Source of the DNA: Kitasatospora paranensis
Lineage (GTDB): Bacteria > Actinomycetota > Actinomycetes > Streptomycetales > Streptomycetaceae
Length of the DNA stretch: 64,000 bases
Reading direction: 5' to 3'
NCBI RefSeq assembly: GCF_039544005.1
Contig: NZ_BAABKV010000001.1
Span: 4,898,001-4,962,000, forward strand
Shown: positions 27,724 to 35,715 of the stretch, piece after piece
Position numbering within the stretch: the stretch's first letter is position 1
Layout: every line of letters starts with the position of its first letter
Notes under the pieces: generated by a model
Database searches by the model: none
What the model was told of the DNA's origin: nothing
The model's input: only the letters and a program-made list of their open reading frames with translations
Translations under genes and position numbers: made by a program

Positions 27724-28263
27724 TCAGATACCGAGGGACAGGGCGCGGGCGGACGCCCGGTCGAGCAGGTGGTGCACGTCGGCCTGGCGAGTGCCGGGCG
27801 CGTCGTTGAAGCGGTCCGGAGAGGCGTGCGCCCGTCCGGTGGCGTGGAGGACCTCCATCACCTGGACCCGGGCCCGGGTGACGGTGCCGGGGGTGCCGTA
27901 GCCGTGGGCGAGGACGGCGGCCTGGGCGCCGAGGAGGCAGACCCTGCCGGTGGTGTCCCAGAGGCGGCCCTGCGTCCAGCCGAAGGCGGCCATGTAGCGG
28001 GAGGTGAGGCGGAGGTGGTCGGCGACGGTCACCGGGGCCGGACGGGCGGGGCGGTGCGTGAGCCGGTCGAGGAGCGTCGGGCGGGTCAGCGGGAAGGCGG
28101 CGTTCCAGGCCTGCACGGTGCTGCCGAGCGGGCAGACGTACGGGGCTGTCTGCCGGGTGGCGGCCGGGAGGGTGGCGAGGTACGCCTCGATCTCGGCGAC
28201 GAGGGCGGAGCCCTCCGGGGTGAGGACGAGCGGTCCCCGGAGGAGCGCGGCGGCGGTGGTCAT
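27724..28263 (-). CDS. DUF6197-like AICE protein
   Basis: A 179-residue soluble protein. The segments MAAFGWTQGRLWDTTGRVCL, LLGAQAAVLAHGYG and PDRFNDAPGTRQADVHHLLD match the pattern (GWTQG...G-C-LGA...NDAPG) of DUF6197 proteins common in streptomycete elements. The N-terminal half (VCPLGSTVQAWNAAFPLT) is unassigned. Its ATG overlaps the upstream membrane-protein stop (ATGA), so it is part of the transfer operon. Biochemical role unknown. Confidence 0.75.
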   Translation of the reverse strand: MTTAAALLRGPLVLTPEGSALVAEIEAYLATLPAATRQTAPYVCPLGSTVQAWNAAFPLTRPTLLDRLTHRPARPAPVTVADHLRLTSRYMAAFGWTQGRLWDTTGRVCLLGAQAAVLAHGYGTPGTVTRARVQVMEVLHATGRAHASPDRFNDAPGTRQADVHHLLDRASARALSLGI

Positions 28264-28463
28264 CGGTGGTCCTGCTGGGTGCCGTTGACGACCTGGACGC
28301 CGGTGCGGGTGGTGCCGTCGATGACCGGCGCCAGGAAGCTGTGGGCGAGGTAGAAGCCGAAGAGGCCGATGGCGACGGCGACCCAGAGGCGGATGCCGAG
28401 GAAGCGGATGACGGCCCAGGTGATGACGCCGAGGACGACGACGAGCGGCAGGGTGACGGTCAT
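28260..28463 (-). CDS. Small two-TM protein of the AICE transfer operon
   Basis: A 67-residue protein that is mostly membrane: LPLVVVLGVITWAVIRFLGI and LWVAVAIGLFGFYLAHSFLA, then a short hydrophilic tail. AGGAG lies 9 bp upstream of the ATG. Small hydrophobic Spd proteins encoded beside tra are needed for intramycelial plasmid spread in Streptomyces, and this is a good candidate for that role by position and topology. Confidence 0.8.
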   Translation of the reverse strand: MTVTLPLVVVLGVITWAVIRFLGIRLWVAVAIGLFGFYLAHSFLAPVIDGTTRTGVQVVNGTQQDHR

Positions 28464-28478
28464 GGCGGATCTCTCCTG

Positions 28479-28670
28479 TCAGCGGACGGTGCAGCGGTGG
28501 GTGCGGGCGGCGATCTCGGCGGCGGCGCGGCCGGTGTACTCGGCGGAGAAGCCGCAGCGCGGGGCAGTGCAGACGGCGGTGTGCATCTCGCGGCCGCGGC
28601 CGTCGTAGTAGGTGGCGACCTGGACGGGGCCGATGCGGACGACGTTGCGGGGGCGGATCGGGCGGGGCAT
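28479..28670 (-). CDS. Small mobile-element transfer protein (Spd-type)
   Basis: A 63-residue protein: NVVRIGPVQVATYYDGRGRE, then CTAPRCGFSAEYTGRAAAEI and a final THRCTVR. The C-x4-C...H-x-C arrangement suggests a compact zinc site. Very similar short proteins lie between spdB and rep in Streptomyces AICEs and are annotated as mobile element transfer proteins. Molecular function is not established. Confidence 0.8.
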   Translation of the reverse strand: MPRPIRPRNVVRIGPVQVATYYDGRGREMHTAVCTAPRCGFSAEYTGRAAAEIAARTHRCTVR

Positions 28671-28684
28671 GGCATGTCCTCCTG

Positions 28685-29380
28685 TCAGGCGAGTTGGGCG
28701 GCGATGGCGTCGGCGAAGTGCGGCGGGACGCCGAGGCGGGCCCGGAGGGTGTCGGTGCCGATCGGCTCGCCGGTCCGGGCGCGGTGGTCGTCGGCGACCT
28801 TCCGGGCGTGGTCGACCAGGGCGGCCGGGACGGCGACGGCCGGCGGAACCGGGGCAGGGGCGGGAGCCGGGTCAGCGGCAGTCGCGGTGGGCAGTGCGGG
28901 CAGTGGTTCCGGCGACAGGACGGGGACCGGGGCCGGTTCGGTGTCGACCAGCTCCGCGGCGGTCTCGTAGAGCGGCAGGTCGGCTTCTTCGCTGGCCGGT
29001 TCGGCGTGGCTTCCGGGGCTGTGGGCGAGGAGCGTGCCGCCGAAGAAGGCGAGGGCGGGCCACCCGGCGACGAGGATGCGGAGCCAGGCCGGGACGTGGA
29101 CCAGGTCGAGGAGCCCGGCGGTGGCGACGTTCGCGCCGAGCGAGGCGGCCAAGGCGATGGCGAACCAGGTCCAGGCCGAGCCCGCCGGGCGGCCGGAGGC
29201 GCGAAGGGTGCGCATCCGGCGCCAGGCGGCGACCAGCAGCAGATCCACGGAGACCGGGTAGGCCCAGGCCTTCCAGCCGTGCTGGCCGGCGGCTTCGGCG
29301 ATGTCGTGGAGATGGGCGAAGGACAGGGCGCCCGCGATGGCGGCTTGGATCAGGACGGCGTCCGGGCGGGGCAGGCGCAT
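28685..29380 (-). CDS. DUF2637 / SpdB-type plasmid spread membrane protein
   Basis: A 231-residue protein with about four TM segments in its first half (QAAIAGALSFAHLHDIAEAA, AWAYPVSVDLLLVAAW, FAIALAASLGANVATAGLLD, ILVAGWPALAFFGGTLL), followed by a Pro/Ala-rich linker and a small helical C-terminal domain (DHARKVADDHRARTGEPIGT). This is the DUF2637/SpdB layout: hydrophobic spread proteins that act with TraB-type translocases at septal cross-walls. ATG 29380 follows GGAGG by 7 bp. Confidence 0.88.
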   Translation of the reverse strand: MRLPRPDAVLIQAAIAGALSFAHLHDIAEAAGQHGWKAWAYPVSVDLLLVAAWRRMRTLRASGRPAGSAWTWFAIALAASLGANVATAGLLDLVHVPAWLRILVAGWPALAFFGGTLLAHSPGSHAEPASEEADLPLYETAAELVDTEPAPVPVLSPEPLPALPTATAADPAPAPAPVPPAVAVPAALVDHARKVADDHRARTGEPIGTDTLRARLGVPPHFADAIAAQLA

Positions 29381-29473
29381 CGGTCTTCCTCCCTTCGATG
29401 AGAGCCCGGGTGTGGGCATGACTGGGTAGGGACGTGGCGCGGAGACGGCAGCGCCGGCCGATGGGGTGCGGTG

Positions 29474-30861
29474 CTACTCGGTGACCGGGTTCGGGAAGAA
29501 CCGGGGCGGCACCGAGGGCTTCGGCGGGATGATGACCACCGGCGGGACGTACGGCCGGAATGCGGCGAGCGTCGCCAGATCGGGCACCAGGTGCGTGGTC
29601 GCGCGGCAGACGGCCGCGGCGTCGGCGAGGAGAGGTTCGGGGTGCGGATGCGGGACCAGCCGCCGGAGGTGTCACCGGCGACGGCGACGCCCGGCATGTC
29701 GGGGGCGATCTGAGTGGCGGTGAGGACAGCCTCCGGCGAGATGTCGCCGAGGCCCATCTCCGCGGTGGGCTTGTCGTTGACGCGGTGAATGACGCGGCCG
29801 GTCAGCTGGGCGCGGAGCATCGTTGCGCCCTTGCCCAGTTCGGCGCCGAACCGCTGGCCGCAGATCTCCAGGAACATCCCTGCGGCGCGGCCAAGTTGGG
29901 CGAGACGGATCAGCTGCGTGACCATGTGGTCCCGCCGTTCCTCCTCCTTGCGGGTGGCGATGAGGAACAGTTCGGCGATCTCGTCCACGATCAGGACCAC
30001 CGGGACCGGCCGGAGCTTGGCCGGTAGACCCCAGATGTCCGAGGCGATGTCGTCGGCCGCCACGGCCCGCGGGATGCCCTGGTACTCACGGATCAGGTCG
30101 TACCGGTCCTCCATCTCCTGGACCAGGGCGTCCAGCAGGCCCCGGGCCATGTCCGGATCGGTGGCCAGCGCTGAGAGGCGCGGTGCGAACGGGGCCTGTT
30201 CGACGCCCCGCTTGCAGTCGATCCCGACCAGCGCCACGTTCCGGCCGGCGAGCTGGGTGATCAGGTTGCGGATGTAGACGGACTTGCCGGTCAGCGTTGC
30301 GCCGAGCGTCATGCAGTGCGGCACCGCCCGGTAGTCCCGGGTGAACGCCGTGCCGTCGTCCCGCATCGCGACCGGCACCACCAGGTCACCAGACGGTGGA
30401 CGGCGCGGCATCCGCACCTTGCGGAGCACGTCGAAGCCGGTCATCCGAAGCTCCACCACACCCGGCTTGATCTCGGCGACGTGGACGGAGTGGACACCCC
30501 AAGCGTGCCGCAGCCGTTCCGCAGAGGCAGCCACGTCCGCCGGTTCCTGCCCGGGCGCCAGCCGGAGCCGGACCCGAAGGCCCGTGGTCGTCGGCCGGAC
30601 CCGGCGGATGCGAGGCGGAACCGGACGGATCTCGCGGCGAGTGGTCGCCCGGGTGACCAGGACCCGCAGCCGGGACGGCGCCACGGTGAGCCCGCACGAG
30701 TCCATCGTGCTGCTGTAGGTAGCCGAGAAGCGCAGTGCGGTGACCGGCAGACCGACCGCCGACCAGAACACGGCCGGAGCCTTGACCCGGGCGTACGCGG
30801 CGCCACTGGTGACGGCGGCGAGCGCGGTACCCGCCTCGGTGAGAACGAGAGCCCCCGACAT
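29474..30861 (-). CDS. traSA: FtsK/SpoIIIE-type conjugal transfer protein TraSA (one apparent frameshift)
   Basis: A 462-residue DNA translocase, the single protein needed for AICE double-stranded DNA transfer between hyphae. Walker A is GATLTGKS (residues 187-194) and Walker B is VVLIVDEIAEL (about 288). LGRAAGMFLEICGQRFGAEL and RAQLTGRVIHRVNDKPTAEM are typical of TraSA. Short N-terminal hydrophobic stretches could anchor it. The frame breaks at GG 29629-29630 near RTPNLS; adding one base gives LADAAAVCRATTHLVPDLAT and a TAG at 29474. Confidence 0.92.
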
Positions 30862-30866
30862 GGCGA

Positions 30867-31214
30867 TCAGCCCTGGACCGCGGCGGGGACGAGCGAGGTC
30901 ACCGCGGTAGCGCGGAACGAGATCCCGTGCCGCTTCTGGCCGTTGAACTCGTTCTCCCAGTCCCGCGCCTTGAGCCCGGTCAGCGCGACCGGCGTGCCGA
31001 CGGTGAGCCCGTCCGAGATCCCGGTCTCCGGGACCGACACGGTGTAGAGGTTCGCCTCACCCTCGTCCGCGATGGTCAGCCCCACGGTCACCATCCGGGC
31101 CCCGGTCTCCCGGTCGATCGCGACCTCGCCCGTCTGGCGGTTGGTCACCTTGGGCGCCGGCGGGACGGCGACGAACACGAACGCGGTAGAGGTGTCGACC
31201 TTGAACACAGCCAT
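30867..31214 (-). CDS. SCO3933-family AICE protein
   Basis: A 115-residue small protein with an OB-like beta pattern: MAVFKVDTSTAFVFVAVPPA, TNRQTGEVAIDRETGARMVT, and LTGLKARDWENEFNGQKRHG. It is found directly upstream of tra in many Streptomyces elements and is annotated as a regulatory protein. The gap to traSA is 5 bp. Its promoter region holds the GntR operators, so this gene is the first of the long leftward transfer/replication operon. Confidence 0.85.
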   Translation of the reverse strand: MAVFKVDTSTAFVFVAVPPAPKVTNRQTGEVAIDRETGARMVTVGLTIADEGEANLYTVSVPETGISDGLTVGTPVALTGLKARDWENEFNGQKRHGISFRATAVTSLVPAAVQG

Positions 31215-31257
31215 GACGGCATCTCCCCTTCGTTGAGGAGCCTCCGAGTGAGGCTCT

Positions 31258-31388
31258 TCTCTAGAGATGTCTCCAGTGAAGCTCTCATCTCTAGAGAAGT
31301 CAATCTACTTCTCTAGAGATCTATGGAGTGGGATGCCTGTGATGCCAGAGGTGCGGGCAGAAGGGGGCGACCCTAGGATGTCTAGAGA
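31258..31388. promoter_or_regulatory. Four TCTCTAGAGA operators (KorSA-type) in the divergent promoter
   Basis: Perfect decamer palindromes TCTCTAGAGA occur at 31258-31267, 31288-31297 and 31310-31319, and a 9/10 match (TGTCTAGAGA) at 31379-31388 lies 20 bp before the GntR start. They fill the space between the leftward transfer operon and the rightward GntR gene. This is the expected layout for repression of transfer and replication plus autoregulation by KorSA. Confidence 0.85.
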
Positions 31389-31407
31389 ACAGCGAGGAGC
31401 CGCCACG

Positions 31408-32166
31408 ATGGCCAGCCCAGACGACCGCCGCCAGCCCAAGTACCAGCAGATCGCCGATGCGCTCAAGGACGCCATCCGGTCTGGTCAGTACGGGCCGGGC
31501 GACCGTCTCCCTGGTGAGAACGATCTGATGGCCACCCATGGGGTCGCCCGCATGACCGCGCGTCAGGCTCTGGGCGTGCTGCAGAACGAAGGGATCGCCG
31601 AGGCTCGAAAGGGCGTGGGCGTCTTCGTGCGTGACTTCCGCCCGCTCCGCCGGCAGGGCATCAAGCGGCTCTCACAGGAGCAGTGGGGCTCTGGCCGCTC
31701 GATCTGGTCGGCCGACATCGAGGACCGCACTCTGGTGGTCGATCAGGTCAGCGTCACCGAGGAGGAGTCGCCAGCCGACATCGCCCAGGTGCTCGGCGTC
31801 GAGCCGGGGCGTGCGGTGTGCGTCCGGAGTCGCCGGTTCGTTCTCGATGGCAAGCCGGTCTTGCTGTCGACGTCCTACCTTCCCGCCGATCTAGTGGCGG
31901 GTTCGGCCATCACCCAGGAGGACACCGGCCCTGGCGGGACGTATGCCCGGCTGGCAGAGCTGGGCCACAAGCCCGTGCACTTCCGTGAGGAGATCCGATC
32001 CCGGATGCCGTCCCAGGACGAGGCCGACCGGCTTCGCCTGTCCATGGGTACGCCGGTGATGTTGATCTGCCGGACCGCATTCGCCGGGGAAGGGCACGCC
32101 GTTGAGGTCAATGAGATGACCCTCGACTCCGCTTCCTACGTCCTGGAGTACGACTTCGACGCCTGA
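31408..32166 (+). CDS. GntR/HutC-family repressor, KorSA type
   Basis: A 252-residue transcription factor. The winged HTH is N-terminal (KYQQIADALKDAIRSGQYGP, GDRLPGENDLMATHGVARMT). A UTRA effector domain follows, ending in AVEVNEMTLDSASYVLEYDF. It is divergent from the transfer operon and downstream of four palindromic sites, which matches KorSA of pSAM2, the repressor of pra and transfer/replication functions. ATG 31408 has GAGGAG 8 bp upstream; an in-frame ATG at 31378 overlaps the fourth operator and is less likely. Confidence 0.92.
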   Translation: MASPDDRRQPKYQQIADALKDAIRSGQYGPGDRLPGENDLMATHGVARMTARQALGVLQNEGIAEARKGVGVFVRDFRPLRRQGIKRLSQEQWGSGRSIWSADIEDRTLVVDQVSVTEEESPADIAQVLGVEPGRAVCVRSRRFVLDGKPVLLSTSYLPADLVAGSAITQEDTGPGGTYARLAELGHKPVHFREEIRSRMPSQDEADRLRLSMGTPVMLICRTAFAGEGHAVEVNEMTLDSASYVLEYDFDA

Positions 32167-32169
32167 ACG

Positions 32170-33026
32170 TCAGCGCTCCCAGGTGCGGCCTTGCCGGGCC
32201 ACCGAGAAGATTCGGCCCACCTGTTCGGAGCTCAATGTCGGAGACAGCCCTGCGAGCACTCGGTCCAGCCGTCCCCCGTCTACGAGCAGGACTGACGGGA
32301 GTGCGTTCGCCACGGTGATGCTGTCGGCACCCACGACGGCTATTACGGGTCGGACGGTGACAGCGAAGCCGCAGAGCGCGGAGAGCAGGCGAGTGACCCG
32401 CGCAGCCTCGTTCTCGCTGATCGGCACGTAGCGAGTCGACGCGCGATTCACCGTGATGGCATGGTCGCCCTGCCAGAGGGCGGCGCCCCGGTGATGCTTG
32501 GTGTTGATGGTGAACACGCCGGCAGGACCGATGGCCAGATGGTCGATGTCACTGCCGCTCGGTAACTGGAGCGAGTGGATCACCTCCCAGCCCCGGCCAC
32601 GAAGGCGGTTCAGCCGTCGCCCGGTGACCATCTCGCCTCGCAGGCCAACTGCCCAGGAATGCGCTTCCGTTCGGTCGGCCGGCAGCCATCGGGCTACGAG
32701 CCTCTTCAGGGGCTCGGCTCAAGAGCCGAGATCTGCCGACGGAGAGCATCGCCGGGCTTGTTCAGGGATAGGTCCACCGGCTGTCCAGCCGGCAGCTCCG
32801 GGGCCGACTGGGCGAACTCTGCCGGGGGAGCAGGTCTCTGGGAGGTGCCAGCTGCAGCAGGATGGGCGGCCATCACCACCTCGCGGCAGCTCTCATCGAG
32901 GATGACGGTCCGACCGGTGACCACGTCGTGCCACCCCACACACGTGCCGTCAGCCACCCGGTTCACATACAGCCGGTCGTGCCCGTGACGACGCCAGCGC
33001 TTGATCTCGAAGCCGTCCATCCCCAC
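32170..33026 (-). CDS. NERD (nuclease-related) domain protein, AICE cargo (one apparent frameshift)
   Basis: A 285-residue protein. The N-terminal part is WRRHGHDRLYVNRVADGTCV. The C-terminal NERD domain (about 150-285) contains GEMVTGRRLNRLRGRGW, SGSDIDHLAIGPAGVFTINT and KHHRGAAL, with the D-I-D-H...T-K-H core of the endonuclease-like fold. The frame shifts at G4 32709-32712 after SALEPSP; one added base gives LKRLVARWLPADRTEAHSWA and links the halves. NERD proteins are common AICE cargo and may act in DNA processing or defence. Confidence 0.82.
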
Positions 33027-33545
33027 CCCCGGAACAGGAGCTACCCAGGCGCAAGAGCCAGTACACGGACGATCGTCGTGGCGCAGTCAACGAGGCGGGG
33101 TGGGTGGTTGGTTGGTCGAGGTGGAGAGGTTGTTACGAGTTTCGCTACTTCATCAAGGCGCGCACAGCGCGCCAGCGCGCGGCCCTGGCCGCTCGCCGAC
33201 GCTCCTGTCTTCGCCCCGCTCCGGCGGCGCCCCGGCCGCGCCGGCGGACGGACGGCAGGGATGGGCTGAGCCCAGAACCCCGCCGGGGCCGGGGGCGGGC
33301 GGCTCCACGGTTTTACCCACCTGTCAGGACCGGGACCCGCACCGAGCAAGACCGGGGGCCACTCGGCCAAATTGCGGTCAGGCCCAGAAGCCCTGACCGA
33401 GTCGCAACAGCTTACGGCCCCCGATCATGCTCGGACCCAGACCAGACAGGGCACCGGCCAAAACCGCTCCACCGCCCGAGTTGCGATCTGAGCCCGTTTG
33501 CCGGAAGGCCCAATCAGTGGACGGCGGGGCTGGGAGCATGATGCT
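33027..33545. other. Gene-free region in the AICE
   Basis: 519 bp between divergent starts of the NERD gene and the TRADD-N-like gene. It contains short G-rich runs (GGTGGGTGGTTGGTTGG near 33100) and a GCGCGC-rich inverted repeat (about 33160-33180). ORFs here lack coding bias. It could hold the conjugal transfer locus (clt) or promoters; nothing diagnostic is visible. Confidence 0.4.
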
Positions 33546-34340
33546 GTGACTAACACGATCCAATGGCTAGCACCAGCGGTTGCACTGGTGGGTGCTATGA
33601 CTGGTACGGCCCTTGCCGCCCGAGGCGCCTCGGCATCGTACCGACGATTGGTAGATGAATACCGTGAACGCCTCCGGCGTGAGCTGCCTGCCACCCCAGC
33701 CGGCGGAACCAAGCTCGCTGCCGATGCAAGCGGCGTGGTGCTCACCATTCCACCCGAGGAGCCTCCCGGGGACACTGCCGGGGAGCCGAGCGGTTCTGAT
33801 CGTCGCGTCACCAACACCCACTATGAGATCCACGTCCACCAGGATGCGCTTGAGCAACAACGTGCTGAGCGGGAGGAGCAGACCTTCACGGTCCTCTTGG
33901 CTGACTACTACGCTCACGGTCTGGCTCAAGCACAGCGCAGCTCAGTGGTCAGCCTGGCAGCATCAATTGTAGGCGGGATCATTCTCATGGCTGGCGTTTC
34001 GCTCGCGATCTGGCGCTCTGAGACGACTGGCCAGCTATATGCGGCTATGGCCACTAGCGTCAGTGGCCTCGTGACCGGCACGATTGCTGTGCTATTCCAC
34101 AGGCAGGGACGCCTTGCGCTGCAGCACATGGAGGGCCAAGCGCAACATCTCCGGTTGGACATGAGGACTGAACGCGGGTTCCGACAAGCTGTGCGGCTGG
34201 TGGACCACGTCGATGACAAGGCACTGCGATCCCGGCTACAGGCCGCCCTGATTCTGAAGTTCTCAGATGCCCAGCTTCCCGATCTGAGTGATGCTGCTCC
34301 GTCGCCACAGGTGGCAAGCCAGCGAGCAGCTTCCGGCTGA
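33546..34340 (+). CDS. Membrane protein resembling the TRADD-N-associated two-TM domain
   Basis: A 264-residue protein. A TM lies near the N-terminus (WLAPAVALVGAMTGTALAA), followed by a disordered linker and a helix (HYEIHVHQDALEQQRAEREE). Two close TM helices follow (SVVSLAASIVGGIILMAGVS and MATSVSGLVTGTIAVLFH), then a cytoplasmic helical tail (MRTERGFRQAVRLVDHVDD, then KALRSRLQAALILKF). The LLADYYAHGLAQAQRS + 2TM + LRLDMRTE pattern resembles the TRADD-N-associated membrane domain seen in bacterial conflict systems. GTG 33546 is the start. Lower GC than neighbours. Function is inferred only. Confidence 0.65.
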   Translation: MTNTIQWLAPAVALVGAMTGTALAARGASASYRRLVDEYRERLRRELPATPAGGTKLAADASGVVLTIPPEEPPGDTAGEPSGSDRRVTNTHYEIHVHQDALEQQRAEREEQTFTVLLADYYAHGLAQAQRSSVVSLAASIVGGIILMAGVSLAIWRSETTGQLYAAMATSVSGLVTGTIAVLFHRQGRLALQHMEGQAQHLRLDMRTERGFRQAVRLVDHVDDKALRSRLQAALILKFSDAQLPDLSDAAPSPQVASQRAASG

Positions 34341-34463
34341 TAGCAACAGCGGCGGGCGCTGGCGGATCTTGGCACTTGCCGACGGTTCTGCGGTCCGGTG
34401 GGTCGACGGCTCGACTCAACATGTTGGGGGTTGGTTGACCCGCCATAGACGTGGCTAGACGCC

Positions 34464-34498
34464 GAGGCGGCCCCGGACGGTGAGTCCGGGGCCGCCTC
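34464..34498. terminator. Strong terminator hairpin after the cargo membrane-protein gene
   Basis: A 15-bp perfect stem, GAGGCGGCCCCGGAC (34464-34478) with its complement (34484-34498), and a GGTGA loop. It separates the rightward cargo gene from the leftward small ORF at 34634. Confidence 0.75.
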
Positions 34499-34633
34499 TG
34501 GGCGATACGAGGTCAGCCAGCGCCAATCGACGATGGCGACTGGTGACGGCGCTCCTGCTGGTCAGCTAGCTGGAGTGAGTGCGGTCGTTGGTCGGCAGGG
34601 CGGGTGATCAGAACCTGCCAGCAACTCAGGTGG

Positions 34634-34843
34634 TCAACGGGAGGTCTGGCGCTCGCAGTCTGAGCATCGTCCATCGCGGCTGATCCCCCACGGACGAGAC
34701 CGCAGGGCAAGGCCTTCGCCCCCCTTACCGCAAGCTGTGTGCTGCCGGCCGCTGTCCCACGCGTGCGTGATCTCGGCCCTTGCCAGGCTGGGGCTCTTCA
34801 CAACAACTTCGGTGGCCGCTGTCCACTCTGGTGCTTCACTCAT
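34634..34843 (-). CDS. Possible small zinc-finger-like protein, AICE cargo
   Basis: A 69-residue ORF with RAEITHAWDSGRQHTACG followed by a C-terminal CSDCERQ. The H-x7-H-x2-C...C-x2-C pattern resembles short zinc-binding proteins seen around streptomycete regulators. Codon bias is weak and no strong ribosome site is seen, so this is a tentative call. Confidence 0.4.
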   Translation of the reverse strand: MSEAPEWTAATEVVVKSPSLARAEITHAWDSGRQHTACGKGGEGLALRSRPWGISRDGRCSDCERQTSR

Positions 34844-34921
34844 GCCCAGGAGTCTAAGTTGTCTCTGCCCGAGTTGAGTTGGCTGCCGGCTATGCCTGCA
34901 GACTCTCGAGAGACTGAGTGT

Positions 34922-35120
34922 CTAACTTCGCTACAACGACCCCGCACTTGAACGGACGATCGCGGACTCCAGGGGACTGTTTGCACAGGCCATCGACGAC
35001 CTGGAACCTGCCGAGAAGGTCATCTGGGTTGCTTCGGGACGAAGAGGCCACGACCTCAACAAGCCCAGGGCATGCAGCGGTCCGAGGACGAGCCTCGGGT
35101 CAGCAGCTAATCGGATCGAG
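34922..35120 (+). pseudogene. Possible remnant ORF near the right end of the AICE
   Basis: A frame opened by a stop codon encodes RYNDPALERTIADSRGLFAQ, then AIDDLEPAEKVIWVASGRRG, a protein-like sequence without a usable start codon. It could be the middle of a gene broken by a frameshift or by decay. No family recognised. Confidence 0.3.
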
Positions 35121-35150
35121 GCTCGGTGCTTGCGCGATACGGTGCACACC

Positions 35151-35354
35151 ATGCCAGCTGACGAGAACAGCCCACGCTGTCCCGACTGTGACCAGTCCCT
35201 GACGCAAGGAGCCATGGTGCTCGGCCGCCGTGAGGAGGACGGGCAGCGTGTCTGTAGAGCAGTGTGGGGCTGCGCTCGTGGGCACGTCTGGTGGGGTTGG
35301 TCAGATAGGCCGGGGGAACCGCTGGAGGTCTGCCCTTATCCGAACCTCTTCTAG
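35151..35354 (+). CDS. Small zinc-ribbon-like protein at the right end of the AICE
   Basis: A 67-residue ORF: SPRCPDCDQSLTQGAMV, then CRAVWGCARGHVWWGW and EVCPYPNLF. The CPDC...C...C-x-GHxWW arrangement looks like a treble-clef or zinc-ribbon small protein. Codon usage fits its neighbours in the AICE cargo. It ends 133 bp before attR. Role unknown. Confidence 0.55.
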   Translation: MPADENSPRCPDCDQSLTQGAMVLGRREEDGQRVCRAVWGCARGHVWWGWSDRPGEPLEVCPYPNLF

Positions 35355-35486
35355 GGCTGACGGCCGTGCCACAGCCGTGCCATGTGGGGCGGGGAGTCGC
35401 GGGGAGTCTCGGGTGGTAGCGGAGGAGAAGTCACCAACCATGCAGCACAGCAAGCGTGCAGGTCAGACAGGTAGGGCAACGCCCGT

Positions 35487-35532
35487 TCTCCTAAAGCCGG
35501 TGTCGCAGGTTCGAATCCTGCATGGGGCACAC
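35487..35532 (+). repeat. attR, 46-bp direct repeat (tRNA-Arg 3' fragment)
   Basis: Identical to 23509-23554. It contains the anticodon loop, T-arm and 3' acceptor strand of tRNA-Arg but no 5' half, so it is not a second tRNA. It marks the right junction of the element. Confidence 0.92.
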
Positions 35533-35548
35533 AACCGGAGACAGAAAT

Positions 35549-35588
35549 AGGTCCAGGCCAGAGGGTGGGAACCCTCCGACCTGGGCCT
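35549..35588 (+). terminator. Original tRNA-Arg terminator outside attR
   Basis: AGGTCCAGGCCAGAGGG (35549-35565) pairs with CCCTCCGACCTGGGCCT (35572-35588), mostly Watson-Crick with some G-T pairs. It lies 17 bp outside attR. After excision it would follow the rebuilt tRNA gene directly. Confidence 0.6.
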
Positions 35589-35715
35589 CTCTCGTTCCGG
35601 ACGGCTGCGCCTCCCGTGCCCGCGCCGTGCCCGAGGATCGTGGAAATGCACGTCCGCACTCACGCCGGCGTTGACGTCGGATACTGAGGCCCCGTCACCC
35701 ACGCAGTAGCGTGCC

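Larger units (their letters stand above)
23509..35532. mobile_element. Integrated AICE (pSAM2-type integrative and conjugative element), about 12.0 kb
   Basis: Bounded by 46-bp perfect direct repeats in and after tRNA-Arg(CCT). Gene order from the left end is int, xis, repSA, small transfer genes, GGDEF, DUF6197-like, Spd genes, DUF2637, traSA and the SCO3933-like gene, all leftward. A rightward KorSA-type GntR regulator and cargo follow. This is the standard AICE plan: tyrosine recombinase, rolling-circle-type initiator and a single FtsK-like DNA translocase for mycelial transfer. Codon usage is less GC-extreme in the right 3 kb (about 32.5-35.4 kb), suggesting later acquisition of that cargo. 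Confidence 0.93.

Noticed and set aside
33041..33370. 109-codon minus-strand ORF in the AICE gap
   Set aside because: Low-complexity composition, no ribosome site and no domain. Treated as non-coding.
35487..35532. A second tRNA-Arg gene
   Set aside because: It lacks the 5' acceptor strand, D-arm and half of the anticodon stem. It is the attR copy of the tRNA 3' end.
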